Below are positions 24,924 through 37,435 of a stretch of DNA of 64,000 bases, piece after piece (position 1 is the first letter of the stretch; each line of letters opens with the position of its first letter). The notes beneath the pieces were generated by a model. It did not search any database and had not been told where the DNA came from. It worked only from the letters and a program-made list of their open reading frames with translations. Source of the DNA: Caenorhabditis elegans (Eukaryota; Nematoda; Chromadorea; Rhabditida; Rhabditidae); contig NC_003284.9 in the NCBI RefSeq assembly GCF_000002985.6, forward strand, positions 8,246,001 through 8,310,000. Reading direction: 5' to 3'. The position numbers were made by a program, and so were the translations under genes.

Positions 24924-27149
24924 ATTCTGATCTCTTTGGTACCTAGGGACTCCTACTTGATGTTGCGTCTAAATAAAAAGAAATGTGTACAGGAAGCAAG
25001 AGAAAGAAAGGCAAAGAATGCAAAATGGTGAGGTAGGAGGTATAATTACAGTAATATAGGTTAGGCGAGCCAGTCTTCACGCCGAGAATAAAAAGAGAAA
25101 GAGGACATAGAAGGATAGAAGACGCGGTCTTTTCTCCGAGAGCGTTTACGACGACAGACGGTAAGCGATCAGAGAAGGAAGGGCTTAGCAACGTCTTCTC
25201 TCTTTTCTGTTTCACCTTAGGAAATGAGAGGGATGGAGGTAGGAGAGACGTTGACCTTCTAGGTTCTCAAGATTTTCAATTTTCTTTCCATCTTGTTTAA
25301 ATCCCGAATAATCGCCTTAATCTGCATGTTCCTGGTGGTTTTGGAAAAACAGCTCGAGTTGTCGCAACAAAAGTGATTAGGGTCAGATCATGAAAAGAAT
25401 CTTGAACTAAATCCGAAGGGATGATCACTTTTTGATGTCATGAGCGTTTTAGCGGGGTGCGCGACAGACTGAAAAACATTTGAAGACATATAATAACAGT
25501 GGGGATTTTGGATCTTTCCAAATTTTTGAGAAGCTATGCACCTGGCAATACTTACATGCTTTCAGATAAATACATGTTCTGATCTAAATCTAGACTAGTT
25601 GGGCTTCTTGGATTATGAAGTTGGCAAAGTGCATGATGAGGCAAGCATATGAGTGGACTAAATTTTTAGAAGTTCTATATAAACTATTTTCATAAATCTC
25701 CAAATTTAAGTTTGTAAAATATACATTCGTTAAAAATGTGTATGTTTTTCGTTCAGCCTGGTTTTATCCAGATCACACGTATTATCTTCATTTTTAATAA
25801 TAACAAATTAAGAACATTTTCCTAATTTTTTAAATCAACGGTTAGTAATGTTTCCAGCTTAATGTTTATTTATGTCTAATCTCATCGTTTTGCAAAAATT
25901 GGTTACTTATGGGTTTCGTTTCCCCAGAATGTTTTCAAACCTTGTAACGCCCAAAATTCCAATTTTACAATAATGTTCAAACACAACAAAGCTTCAGAAT
26001 AATGTAAAGCTTCAGAATAATTTTCCATTTGCAGTTTTCAGAACAATTTTTCAGAATTCTTATTTTCAGTTTATTTTTGCATATCCCATTTTTGTCTTTT
26101 TTTGCTTTTACAAATGCAGTAAAAAACAACTGAACATTGCTTAATGCCCTTATATGAATAAAATATTAAAGTATCAACTTTCCTTATTATTTGGGATTCT
26201 GATCTCAGCCTGTAAGCAACCTCCCGCATTTTTTTGTTATTCAGAATATGAAATGACCAAATTGCTCTCTTACAAAATACTCAATTCAACATTCAAATTC
26301 AAAATGAGTTCAATGTTTCATTAAAGCTCAATATCACATTCTCATATAAAATGTACACAATACACGCACACAATAGACTTCTGGTAGCGGCAACCACTTT
26401 GAGTGCACGTTTCCGGCCAAAATGGCATGGATTTCTGAAACTGGAGCCAACGAAATAGGAATGCATTCTCTTAGGCTTTCCACCTTTTGTTCGCTCAATG
26501 TTCTGATTTGAGATCGCAATTCAATTTGGTTAGTTATCGCGACTGTGTCATGAGGAAATCATGCAAAAATAATAATAAGGAACTCATGAGTTCATATTTT
26601 TTAGAATTGGACACATTTTTTCACAGCGGAATTCCGGAGGACGAAAGCTTATTTATTCATTAATAGAAAGTGTTCAATTATGTTAAAGCTATTTTAATTT
26701 TCAAGTAGTATTTTGAAAGCAGAAATTCACAACGTTTTTTGAAACTTTAAAAGAAAATATGATCATATTTTCCTAACAAGAAGGATCTATGGTAGTTCAA
26801 AATTTTGAAGAGAAAAGTCAAAATCTACATCATATCTTGTTATGTCATTCTTATGTGTTACAGGGGCTCAAAATCAGTTTAACCTAATTTTCACTCTTTA
26901 TTGCATATATTAGTTGTATATTTTGTGTTTTCTTTTTTTCTATTAGTGTTCCGCTCAATTACTTTATTTTGACAAGTTATGTCTTGAATCGATTTCTAGT
27001 TTTCCGAAAATGGACAATTAAAAGTATGTAGATAAAGATACTGTACATTTTTGTTTGATAACAATTTTCCATAAAATTAAAAAATAAACAAGCTATGGGT
27101 TTCCAAATGTAAACAGACTGAGACAATACTAATAGAGAAAACAGGAGAA

Positions 27150-27245
27150 TTTTAGTAAATGTCCATTCGAAAAACCGAAATTGGTTGCCTGTCAATGCAC
27201 ATCCAAATTCACGTCTTTTATCATAAAATTTGTAATAAAGGACTA
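27150..27245 (-). repeat. Dispersed repeat, copy B
   Basis: Reverse-complement counterpart of 22985-23080: read on the minus strand it contains TTTAGTCCTTTATTACAAAT and TGTGCATTGACAGGCAACCA. It lies in the ZP/ksr-1 intergenic region. Confidence 0.85.
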
Positions 27246-27721
27246 AAATCAATGAATAGTGATAGTTCAACAAAAAATGTTTGTTGTCCGCTGCGACGCG
27301 TATAAATTTGTAAACTTTAAATTTTTCTGCTAAATACAATCGGTTTTCATTTTAAACAGCATTTTTTGAGAAGTCTCTTTTTAAAACACAGTCTAAACAT
27401 TTTGGTCCATTAGTCGTCTTTTAAAACGTAATTGCTATTACTTCAGTACTTATATTTTACCCTAATTTTTGGCTAACTTTACCATAGTTTTTGGCACGTT
27501 CAACAAACTACCCATAATTACTTTCAAAATTTTCATCGAGCAGGAACAACATTTTTAATGTTGACTTTGCCGAGATGTTACACTAAATTAGTTGTGATCT
27601 GCCAGCAAACCAGGAACTAAAAGCTTGTTCAATGCATTCCTGGTATGAATCTTGACCTACTCTTAAGTTGATTACGCAACATTTTGAACACCTGTTGTGG
27701 TCTTCTCATTGCGGACCATTT

Positions 27722-27960
27722 TCTCTCACCCCATAGACATACAGTCTCCTCTCTCTCTTATTCATACACTATTCCCCCCATCCTCCCGTCTTCCCGACAT
27801 TTTTGCGTCCTTTCCTACTATTCCTACTGTCAATCCACACCGTTCTCCCCTTTTCTCTTCATCACGTTCAAACAGTTTGTTTGCTTGCACGCCGATCTTT
27901 CTTCCTCTTTCTCTTTCCACAACTCTCAGCATTCTAGCATTATTTTCTCCAATATATTGA
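27722..27960 (+). other. Pyrimidine-rich tract upstream of ksr-1
   Basis: About 240 bp strongly enriched in C and T on the plus strand. The overlapping 87-95-codon frames here reflect low complexity, not genes. Confidence 0.5.
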
Positions 27961-29218
27961 ACAGTATTTGAATGCAACGTTTCTTTTAACTTCCGACCAA
28001 AGCCTTATGGCAATTTTTTCTCACAACTACTCTTTTCGGTCGGCATTGCTTAATTTTTAAGCGCCATACTGTTGTTCGGTATTTCATGTGAAAGCGAAAA
28101 ATTAAAAAAGAAAGAAAAGTTAAGCTTCCTAATTTTTGTATTTGTGGTAGTTTTAATACGCAAAGCTAGGAAAATGTAAAACTCAAATTGATAAACTATA
28201 ATTACTTAGGAGTGATGATAAAGGATAATCGATTTTTTAAGTGAAATAGTTGAATATTTCTACTCAATAAAAAAACACATTTAATATTGGTAGAGTACAA
28301 TTATTGGATTTGGAACAGTATTCTAATTAAAGAAACAAAAGAAGCCAAAATAAAAGTAGAATGCCATTGAAAAAAATCGGGACATTGTGATGTAATAAGT
28401 CTAATCTAACCACCGGAAAAGAAAATGTGGTCGAAAATACCAATTCTTCTTTTCTTCTCGTCACTTCTAAATTGAGTAATGTACATAACCTGTCTCATAA
28501 TTGTTCGCCACGCAACCTTCACAATTTCGATGGCAGAAAGCCGCCGAAAGCTTTTAATTTACTTTCCGGACGATTTCGACTTTTCTAGAAGGTTAATACA
28601 CACCTTTTTTGAGTAGATGATGTTGTAATAGTAAACAAACTGTAAGCATACTTATATTGGTCATCGCAATTTGACTTTGAATTGTAAACATCCAATTGTG
28701 ATGGAATTTGTAGGAAGAAAATATTGTAGATTTTACTAACTCATGAATTGAAATTTCTGACTGTACTGTGGGGCATACACATATTTTCTCTAATTGTCTT
28801 GCTCCCTTACAGTACGAATGCAAACCATACTAACAGAAAAAACTCGGCACTTTTCAATATTACTTGCTCGTTTGCTTTTCTAGTCATTTAACGCCTTTCT
28901 AAAGCACCAAATACATTCGTATTGCCCTGCTCCCACTACCACACATACATAAACGAAGGATGAGCTCACAGGGAGCCATTTGATAATTGCGACGACACAC
29001 ACACATACACAAAATGAGAAACCAAGCAAAAAAGAGTGTGGCGCACGTGTGAGCTCACAGCGTGCTCCGTTTGCACCGGGGATTTCCAAAAGTTGACCAA
29101 AAACCAGCACTGTTTTTTCTTGGCAACCTTTTGAACGTTGTGCTCAACCAACGAAAGATTTATTTCAGGGAAAAGATCCGGAGAAGGTAAAAACTAACCA
29201 ATAATATCAATACACAGA

Positions 29219-32200
29219 ATGATGCAAACCCAAGTTGCATCACGTGCGGGATACAGTAATCTACCGCAGTTTGGTGCAGGAATCGCACAGGATATAAAGA
29301 CACAGGCTATAAATAATTTGAAGGGTTAGTAAAAAAAATTTAAAAAAAAACAATTCGAAGTTGCAGAATGTTTGAAACTTACCACTATCAATCGATTTTT
29401 GACTTCATCATACGAAGAAGATGCAAAAAGTGTAGAAGTAAGTTTTTTTGAAAAAAAAACAACTTTTGTAAAAATTCAAACTTCTCCTATTCGTGAGCAT
29501 CGTTGTTTTATAAACTGTAAATAAATGAATTCAAGACAGACTAGTCTTCATTCAGCAGAAAAAATTTTTAAGATGCTTTAAAGTTTTGTTCATAAAATAC
29601 ACTATACATATATTGACACCTCAGTCCAAATTGTTTTAGATCTTTGTGGTAAACCAATCTGTGGTACTAAACGTTTTTCTAGACGTTTTCCGTTTATACT
29701 GTAAAGTTTATTTGTATAATTAAATTCTATAATGGTATTTTGATAATAAATTTAAAAAATTAAAAATTTAGATGCACAACTTCGTGCATGAAACGCTAAT
29801 CGTTATATTTGAAAAACTGAAACTTACTTTCAAACAAATGTTGATTTTCAAATGTTTTAAATTTAGTGAGTTTATGATATTTTGAATATGAAAAAATATC
29901 AAAATATCAAAGCTTTTAAAAAATAGATTTAAAAACTTTAAGTGAATGTAACTCTTTTTTTCTACGAATTTTAGTAATCAAGATATCAGAGACAGATGAA
30001 AAGGTGAAACAACCTGAAACAAATGGTCTGAAATCTTTCATTGACGTCAACTAAATTCCAATGATTCTCAATTTACAGCGCAAAATATTCTCGGCCGTTT
30101 ATCAAATGACAAAAATTGGTTTGATTGATCGCGAGAAGCGTGAGATCAACGCCATTTGGTTCACATTTGTCGGGCTCAGCGCACAAAACATTCGGCACTT
30201 GGAGATTTGCTCGATCACCGATTTCAATGCTCTGTTCAGCATCACTAACCAAGAGGTTTGATCCTTCTCTTTTTTGCTCTACCTTTTCTCTCTTTTCTCA
30301 CACATCATTTCCTGATTTTACACCTAACAGAAACATACAAACACTCACAAATCGGGTTCTAGGCATATCTATATCCTTCTAAATGTCTTTCTGCTGATTC
30401 GGGTCACAACCTTCAACATTATCGTTTTATTCTTAAACTTCTTTTCATTTCCCTCTACGCTTCCCATTGGTTTGGGGTGTTTGGGAGTGCGCTTTGACGC
30501 TCTTTCCCTCTCGTTTTTCCGTTTCTGTTTCCGTCTCTTCTTTCTTTCTTTTCACCTTCTACTTTCTGCATTTCTCTCCTTTCCTTTCCCACTCTTCTCT
30601 TTCTCTAGAGGCCAGAAAACTGCAGCTCTCTCCGTTTTTTTCCTGATTTTTGTGAGCTAATTTGTTATCCAAAAAAAGAAGAGTAAACAGAAAAAGAGGA
30701 TTAGGTTAATTGTTACCTATTGATATTCTGCTCATTGTTGTTTTTTAAGACTCACGAACTTTCTCTCAGCTAGCACATGCATAAGTCATGTATCTGACTG
30801 ATTTTTATCATCTCATTTCGTAATTGTTTGAATTTGAGTTTCGACTTTTCATTTAGTCATTTTGCAGCAGGAAGTGTTTTTCGAAATGAAATTTGTCTTA
30901 CTTTTATCTGACAAATCAACTAGTTTGGTAATTTTTCAGATTTAAAAATTTCCTTTTTTTCATTGAAGATTTTTTTAAAACTTGATTTGTCAAATTTTTT
31001 AAGATAACTTTACCATTTAATTTACAACAACATTGAACAAATCAATTGTTAAATTTGAATTCGAAACAAAACTTGAAAACTTCAAGTGGCCTTTCATATG
31101 ATAATTGGCCAAAATATTAGAGTTGATTTTGAATGAATGTTTTTTGTGAGAACAACTATGCTGAAGCATTTCTGGAACATTCATTGTTTTTAGCGATCCA
31201 AAGCATACACGTTTTTGTTTTTTTGCATTGCCTCCGTATACTCGGTAACGTCATTCGTGTTCCAACAACACCTGTTACATTTCTACGAGTTGTTTTCACT
31301 CTTGTCTGCATGTTATCAAACTTCTATTGCTCGTTTCATTACTTTTAACCGAGTTTCTCTGTGCTCCGCCTTCTGAACATTTGAACCCAAACATAAAAGT
31401 TTATTTCAGTTGCGATCGCTTGCGGATCGTGGTCGTCTTGATGTGGAGACCAAACGAAAGTTGCTTCAATCTACAGTGATTTTACAAAATCACTGGAACG
31501 GTAAGTGTGCGGCAATTTGAAAATTTGTATTAAGTAAAATGTAGAAGAAAATAATTCTTGCCACGAAAATTTTGCAACTGTTATTTTTTGAAAATGTTCT
31601 CAAAATTCCTTACTTTTCTAGTTATTTTCATAAAAATTTATAGTCTCAAAACCAGTAATTTGACATTTTTTAATCAAACTTTAAAATTTAACTTTAATCA
31701 ATCCCGAGATGGTAACTGCAAAATTAAAAAAAAACAAGACGGTTTTTATTAAAACAATTTTGAAGCATATTTTATACTGAGTTTGCTCCACTTCTTGAAA
31801 ATTTAAATCACTGTCAAATGTTCAAACCCCATACATTTTAAAATTTGAATATTTTGAATGTAATTGAAATAAAAAATGGAAAATTTTATGATGGAGGACT
31901 TCCGCAAAAACTGGTGACCATTTAGTATTGAGCTTTTTGATTTTAAATAAAAAAAACTTTCCAAAGTTTTTGGAATAATTTTATTATGGTATATTTGATT
32001 ATTTTTGTACCATAGGAATGGTTTTGAAAAACTTCCCCCGCAGATCGGAGTCCGCCTTCAAACGTCGTTTTCGGTTTATTTGTTAATTTTAGAATTAATA
32101 CTTTAAGCAGCCTGAGAATTAAAAAATCAACCTTATTCTTTTATTCAAATTAAAATTTTTAAAATGTAGTGTAATGATACACATTGAACCAGCAAATTTG

Positions 32201-35200
32201 ACATAGAAATACCGCACATCTTTCAAATGTTCTCTATGGTTCATCTACTTCGAAAAAATGTTGTGAAAATAATTTGTTCTTAGAATGAAACCTTTTCACA
32301 AAATGTTTATGGAATTGTTTTATTTTATTTAAAACATGTACAATTAATACAATTGATGTAATTTTGTCAGGAAAAGTGAATTAGATCATGTGATGTTTAA
32401 TCATTCAGTTTTTGCAAACGTTCATGTAAATGATATACGGTATCAATTCAAAACAAACATCAGTTCATCTACATAAACTAAATCTCAATTATTTTTAGCG
32501 TATCACAGTCGCACATCAAGTGGATCCACTGACGAGCCGTCAGGACAGTCAACACCAGCAATTGTTACGCCAAGTCCGAAGTTTAACGTTCCTTCACTTT
32601 CAGTCACAAGTGCCAAAATGATTCAGTCATCTAGTATGGGATTTGGTTAGTTTTTGAACTTTCAAAAAATAGCAAACAAAAATTTTGCACTGCGGTTTTG
32701 CAATTATTCATTCTGAAGCAATTCTCGCAAGTGTCAAATGAAAACTTTATGAGACGCACATGTGACAAATGCTTAGCGTGAGAATATTAGTTAATAGTTG
32801 GAAGACCAGACTGACTAATTTGCCAAAAACATTGAGGAGTGGGATAAGCTGTCAGCTTTCTAAAAGTTGGATAGTTGAGGCTTTTGGTTGAAAATGCAAG
32901 TAATATTTGATGATAGAATTTTGAATTACTGATAAGTTTGAGATACTATTATGTACAAAAACTGAATTCAAAACTAGGGGTCTTTGCAGAAGAATTGTTG
33001 CAAATAGTGATAAAATATTTTTTTACAAACAGAAAGCAAAACAATTAACATTTTTGTTGGTACACTTTTCATTATTTGAGACAATTACAACGATTTTCGG
33101 GATGGAAAAAAACTTTTTTGCGACAAAGCGTTTCAAATTCTCTAAAAAAGGGTTATTCATCTTTGAGACTAATTGGCTTTAAAAAAATTCTATGCATACC
33201 ATCATACGGCAATTCAAGTAAAAATCAGCCGTTGAAAATTTACTCAGTGTAATCCTGGCTCAAAATCTCAGACGGAACAAGAAAATGTGTGATAAACATA
33301 CTAGTTTAAATGTTTTACTAATAATTGAAGGTAAAATAATATTTTTGAAAAATTTATAAAAGAAGCAAAACTTTTTGACGAAATTTGGCCTTTTTGGCAC
33401 GTTAGTACTAGTTAATTTTGAAAAAAGTTTTCATTTAAATATCACATTCGAATAAAAAAACAGAAAAAGTTATTAAAGTGAAAAATGTTCTAGCTACGAC
33501 ACCAAAATCTCCAAAAACATCATCCCGGCTTGTACATGCAATTCCTCACAAATGGCACAGATCAACAAAATTCCGGTTTAGCGGTGATGCAGTTTGTCAT
33601 TTTTGTCAAAGACCTTTAGGATTTGGGTTTCTAAACGCCTGGGAGAAGTGCAGGTCGTGCAAGTAGGTTTTTTCCTCTAATGTTTAAATTTTATTTTCAC
33701 ACCGGTATACACAAATATAACTCACCGGAAATTTCAGATGGAAGGTCCACACGCAGTGCAAAGGACGTGTTGGAGATTCGTGTGGATTGACACCCGATCA
33801 TTTACGTTTCCTTTTCGACAAGCTCATTCAAGAAAATAATGGGGTTAGTATACTGAGTTCATCTTCAAATGGATGTAATACTTTTTTTCAGGGCATGTGG
33901 AAAGACCCTCAATCAGTGCCAGGCTCACGGTCCATGAATGAGCCAGCGTTCCAGTTTCCGGACACGGCGATCGATTCATCGTCTTCTACAAATAGTTCGG
34001 CTCCATCGACACCGGCACTACCTGCTGGAATTTCAGGTAGAAATATTTCTTTTGAGACTGGATTTTCTGGACTGGCACTAGGACTTGTTTTGTTTTCACG
34101 AAATTTCGAATGTTTTATTACGTCGTTCATGACAACAACTGCCATAAAGATGTGAAAAATAAAAATCATCATTTCTTGAAACTAAGAAATCTCAACTAAA
34201 CGTTTTTTTCGACTTACCAATGTTTCTACTCAATTATACAAATTAACAATTCCAGGAAACGTCAGCTCGCTCACCGCTCCTTATCGCTCGGAGCGCAAAT
34301 TTCTCTTCCCTGACACAGAAAACTATTCCGTGCACAATCGTCTACCAATTCTAGTCATCAGCGAAGGAGATCATCCAACAACGACAGAAATTCAACAGGA
34401 AACCGAGAATCACAATAAATCGGCCGCCGCGAGTATGTCTGGAAACATTGAAAGTGAAGGTACAATTGTTGCAAATCATGAAGATTCAACCGGCAGTCAA
34501 GAGGTCGACAGTGAGGCGGCGCCGAGTCAAGAAGCGGTTGATAAGTTTAATAAAAGAGCCGATGGAGGATTCACGTGGGAGCGACATGCGTGGAATATGA
34601 GCACAATCAGAGGTCCTAATGCTCAGGTAGGAAATGGGAATTTGAAGAAAGATTAGGCAAAATTTGAAAAGCAAGAAGAATCGTTTTTTTGATACAAAGA
34701 TACGGGAAAAAAGCTACAGTAATTTACCTATTAATGTTGAATGCAATACTATTTTTCAATTGGTTTTTGTTAAAGTTTGAATTATAACAAATTTAAGACT
34801 ATGAAGAGTGCAAGACCATTTTTTGAGCTATCATTTTGGATTTGAGATAACTCGTTTTCAGTTTTGAAGAATCTGGATTTTTGAGTAGAGATGCACTAGA
34901 ATTGTACGACCGAAAATATCTAATATATTGAAAAGTGTAGTTTTAAACATCGACAACAATGAAATCATATTGTTAATGTTTGAACTGAGGTGCAAAATTA
35001 ATAGGCCAAACGTTAGCAATAAACAGATGAGAATATAAATGCTACAGTTTGCATATTAAGATATTCCAAGTAAAAATTTTCATGTTACATATTTCAAAAA
35101 TTGAGAATAACAATCAAATTTTGAAAGAAGCTCAACCCCAAAGTGCTACTAGGGCCAAAATCAATTTTTCCTCAACCCATCTCTCTAGTAAAAGCATAAG

Positions 35201-37057
35201 ACCGCCCAACTACAAAATTCCATTTTGCTTTCTGTTCCAGCGCTTATTTATACTTGCTTCTGCTTTTTTCAATTCATCTATTATTTTTTGGTTCTATAGA
35301 TTTCAATCAAAACTAATTTAAAAATACTGTACATCAATGATTTCTGTCACAAATGCTAGGAACACTGTACGTTTGATAAAAAATCTAAATTACGTGAAAA
35401 AGTGCTCTGAAACGGAAGAAAAACAATAAAAACTAGTGGATAGAAATGGAGATGTGGAGGAAAAAGCAGCGCGGACTGACGGAATAGAAAGGCACATCAT
35501 AAAACACGCAAAATTTATGAGCTCACCGCTTGGCCCGCCCGCTCCGTTGTGGAGCCACAACCACAATCTTTTTTGTTTTTCTCATTTGTGCCACGAGCTT
35601 GTGGTAAGAAAAAATACTGCACTCTACTGCTCGGATTCTAAAGGTTTACATTAAACTTGTCATCATGGCAATTACAGTAATAAGGTCATTTTTAAAGTTT
35701 TGTTAATTTTTTGTATCTTTCAGGCGAGTTGGAATGAAGTGACAATTCAGTTTGAAACAATTGAGTTCGACAAGCAAGCGCCAATAATTGGAAGGGGACG
35801 ATTTGGAAAAGTTCTCCGAGGATTTCACTACGGTGACGTCGCAGTCAAAGTTTACACCATGGAACACATTTCCGATGCTTCCAAGAAAGCCGAAGAGTTC
35901 AAGCTTGAAGTATCCGCGTATAAGGTTGGTTTGCTAATTCTAAAATTTCAACAAAAAAACCGAGTTGTTCATTTAGATTCTATAAGAAATGAAAAATAGT
36001 CAGAGAAATACCCACCGTATTTCAATGTACCCCCGCACAACTACAATTTTTGCTATAATCCTTTTTTGAAAACATCACGAAGAAAATTTCTGACAATTTT
36101 CTTCAAGTAGTTCAAACTAGACCATGGTTTGATTGTTGAAATTGTAAAATTAATAACCAGTAGAAACAAAATTCTTGTTTAAGAATACCCGTCATGACAA
36201 CATTGCTCTTTTCCTTGGCTACTTCATGAGTGACGGCCAATACGGAATGGTGATGTCACTGTCAAAAGGCAGCCAGTCTTTGTACACACTCCTGCATGTA
36301 GTTAGAGAAAAGCTTGACTTGGCAACCACCAGAAAAATTGCCCAGCAGATTTGCCAGGCAGTTTCTTATTTGCACACAAAGAAAATTCTCCACAAGGATT
36401 TGAGAAGCAAGAACATTCTTCTTGAGAGCAAGAATAAAGTTGTAATCACTGACTTTGGCATTCTGTCGATGAAACGTCTTGCTCATCCAAAACAGTGAGT
36501 TCATAGCCAACAATGTTTTAATATCAATTTTTGTGCATTTCAGAAAATCCGGGTATTTAACTTCAAAGTTTTGGACTAATTATATTGCACCTGAGTTGGC
36601 AATGGCGATGCGTACTGAGTATGATGAGTACGAGTGCGATGATTTCCCATTTTCCGAGAATTCAGATGTATATGCATTTGGGTAAGAAATTTGTTATATT
36701 AAAATTTGAGTATGACAGTTTTTATGTAGATGTGTTTGGTTCGAGATGCTCACAGGAGCACTTCCATACGCCGGAGAGTTACCTCATCAGATCCTGTTCG
36801 CAAAAACCCAAGGAATTCGGCCAGTTCTTCCAAACGTCAAGTGCACCCAAGAATTGAAGGTAAGAGGAATATATTAGAAATAAACCTCACAAACTTTGTT
36901 TCAGGAGCTCCTCGTGTCATGCTGGAACACTGCGCCGCAGGATCGTCCAACACTAACCGATATCAATTTAAAATTGACAGCTTTACCCAAAAAACCACGT
37001 GTGAATCGTAGTCCAAGTTTCCCAGTGATGATGAAAAGTTACGAGTCGACATTTTAG
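29219..37057 (+). CDS. ksr-1: KSR-1, kinase suppressor of Ras (Raf-MEK-ERK scaffold), 771 aa
   Basis: Fourteen exons in phase: 29219-29324, 29367-29437, 30079-30255, 31410-31500, 32499-32645, 33494-33662, 33738-33843, 33892-34036, 34256-34626, 35724-35924, 36184-36494, 36544-36681, 36730-36859 and 36905-37057. They total 771 codons. The N-terminal ~150 residues are the CA1-type helical region. A Ser/Thr/Pro linker follows, then an atypical C1 zinc domain at ~216-268 (HKWHRSTKFRFSGDAVCHFC to VHTQC). A second Ser/Thr-rich linker carries the TWERHAWNMSTIRGP region. The kinase domain runs from ~470: G-loop GRGRFGKV, VAVK Lys503, HKD catalytic-loop Asp600, DFG at 618-620. KSR proteins assemble Raf, MEK and ERK at the membrane downstream of LET-60 Ras (vulval induction, germline). 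Unlike mammalian KSRs, the VAVK lysine is kept; the HRD arginine is lysine. C. elegans also has ksr-2, but exact length and X-like neighbours favour ksr-1. Confidence 0.93.
30256..30660 (+). other. Pyrimidine-rich segment of ksr-1 intron 3
   Basis: Roughly 400 bp with long runs of C/T on the transcribed (sense) strand directly after the exon ending at 30255. Open frames across it are Ser/Phe/Leu-rich low-complexity by-products. It may bind pyrimidine-tract factors. Confidence 0.45.
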
Positions 37058-37435
37058 ATTTTGAAACCAACCCTCAAAGACCAATCGATTCAATGTTTTT
37101 TTCCATGACAAACATGTTCCATTTTATTGTGATATTTTCCTCCAGTAATCTCACTACAGCATCGTTTTCTGTTCAAGCTTCTGTATTGTAACAGTTTTGA
37201 TTCGACACCAAATCTGTAATTTCAACCAAAAAAATATATTTTGTATATTCTGGTCGTCAATGTTGGCAAGTAACTCCGATAAACACTATTCTTCATTTTT
37301 TAAACAGTCTGAATATAAAATGAACCTTGGAAGTAAGAAAAACCCGAAACAGTATCAGAGATACGGGGATATCTATAAAAATATATACAATACAAAGGTG
37401 CTCGAGCAGTTCGTAACAAATCAGGCCGTAAATAA
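37058..37435. other. Convergent 3' UTR region between ksr-1 and the FIS1 homologue
   Basis: The two genes converge with 378 nt between stop codons; this should hold both 3' UTRs. No consensus AATAAA is obvious for ksr-1; variants such as AATATA-like strings occur near 37230-37400. Confidence 0.5.

Larger units (their letters stand above)
24924..29218. other. 4.3-kb divergent intergenic region between the ZP gene and ksr-1
   Basis: Holds the promoters of two divergently transcribed genes. I see no complete gene. Notable sub-regions: a coding-like open stretch on the minus strand (26334-26558), copy B of the dispersed repeat (27150-27245), a pyrimidine-rich block (27722-27960), and GC-richer sequence at 28900-29160 that probably is the ksr-1 proximal promoter. 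A TTTATTTCAG acceptor ending at 29168 precedes the ksr-1 ATG by 50 nt, suggesting trans-splicing or a 5' UTR intron. Confidence 0.5.

Noticed and set aside
24943-25215. 90-codon minus frame upstream of the ZP gene
   Set aside because: Pyrimidine-rich promoter/5' UTR sequence; different frame from the signal-peptide exon and no acceptor linking them.
30061-30660. Plus frames of 60-85 codons extending ksr-1 exon 3 into intron 3
   Set aside because: Low-complexity C/T-rich intron; only 30079-30255 matches the KSR CA1 region and joins in phase.
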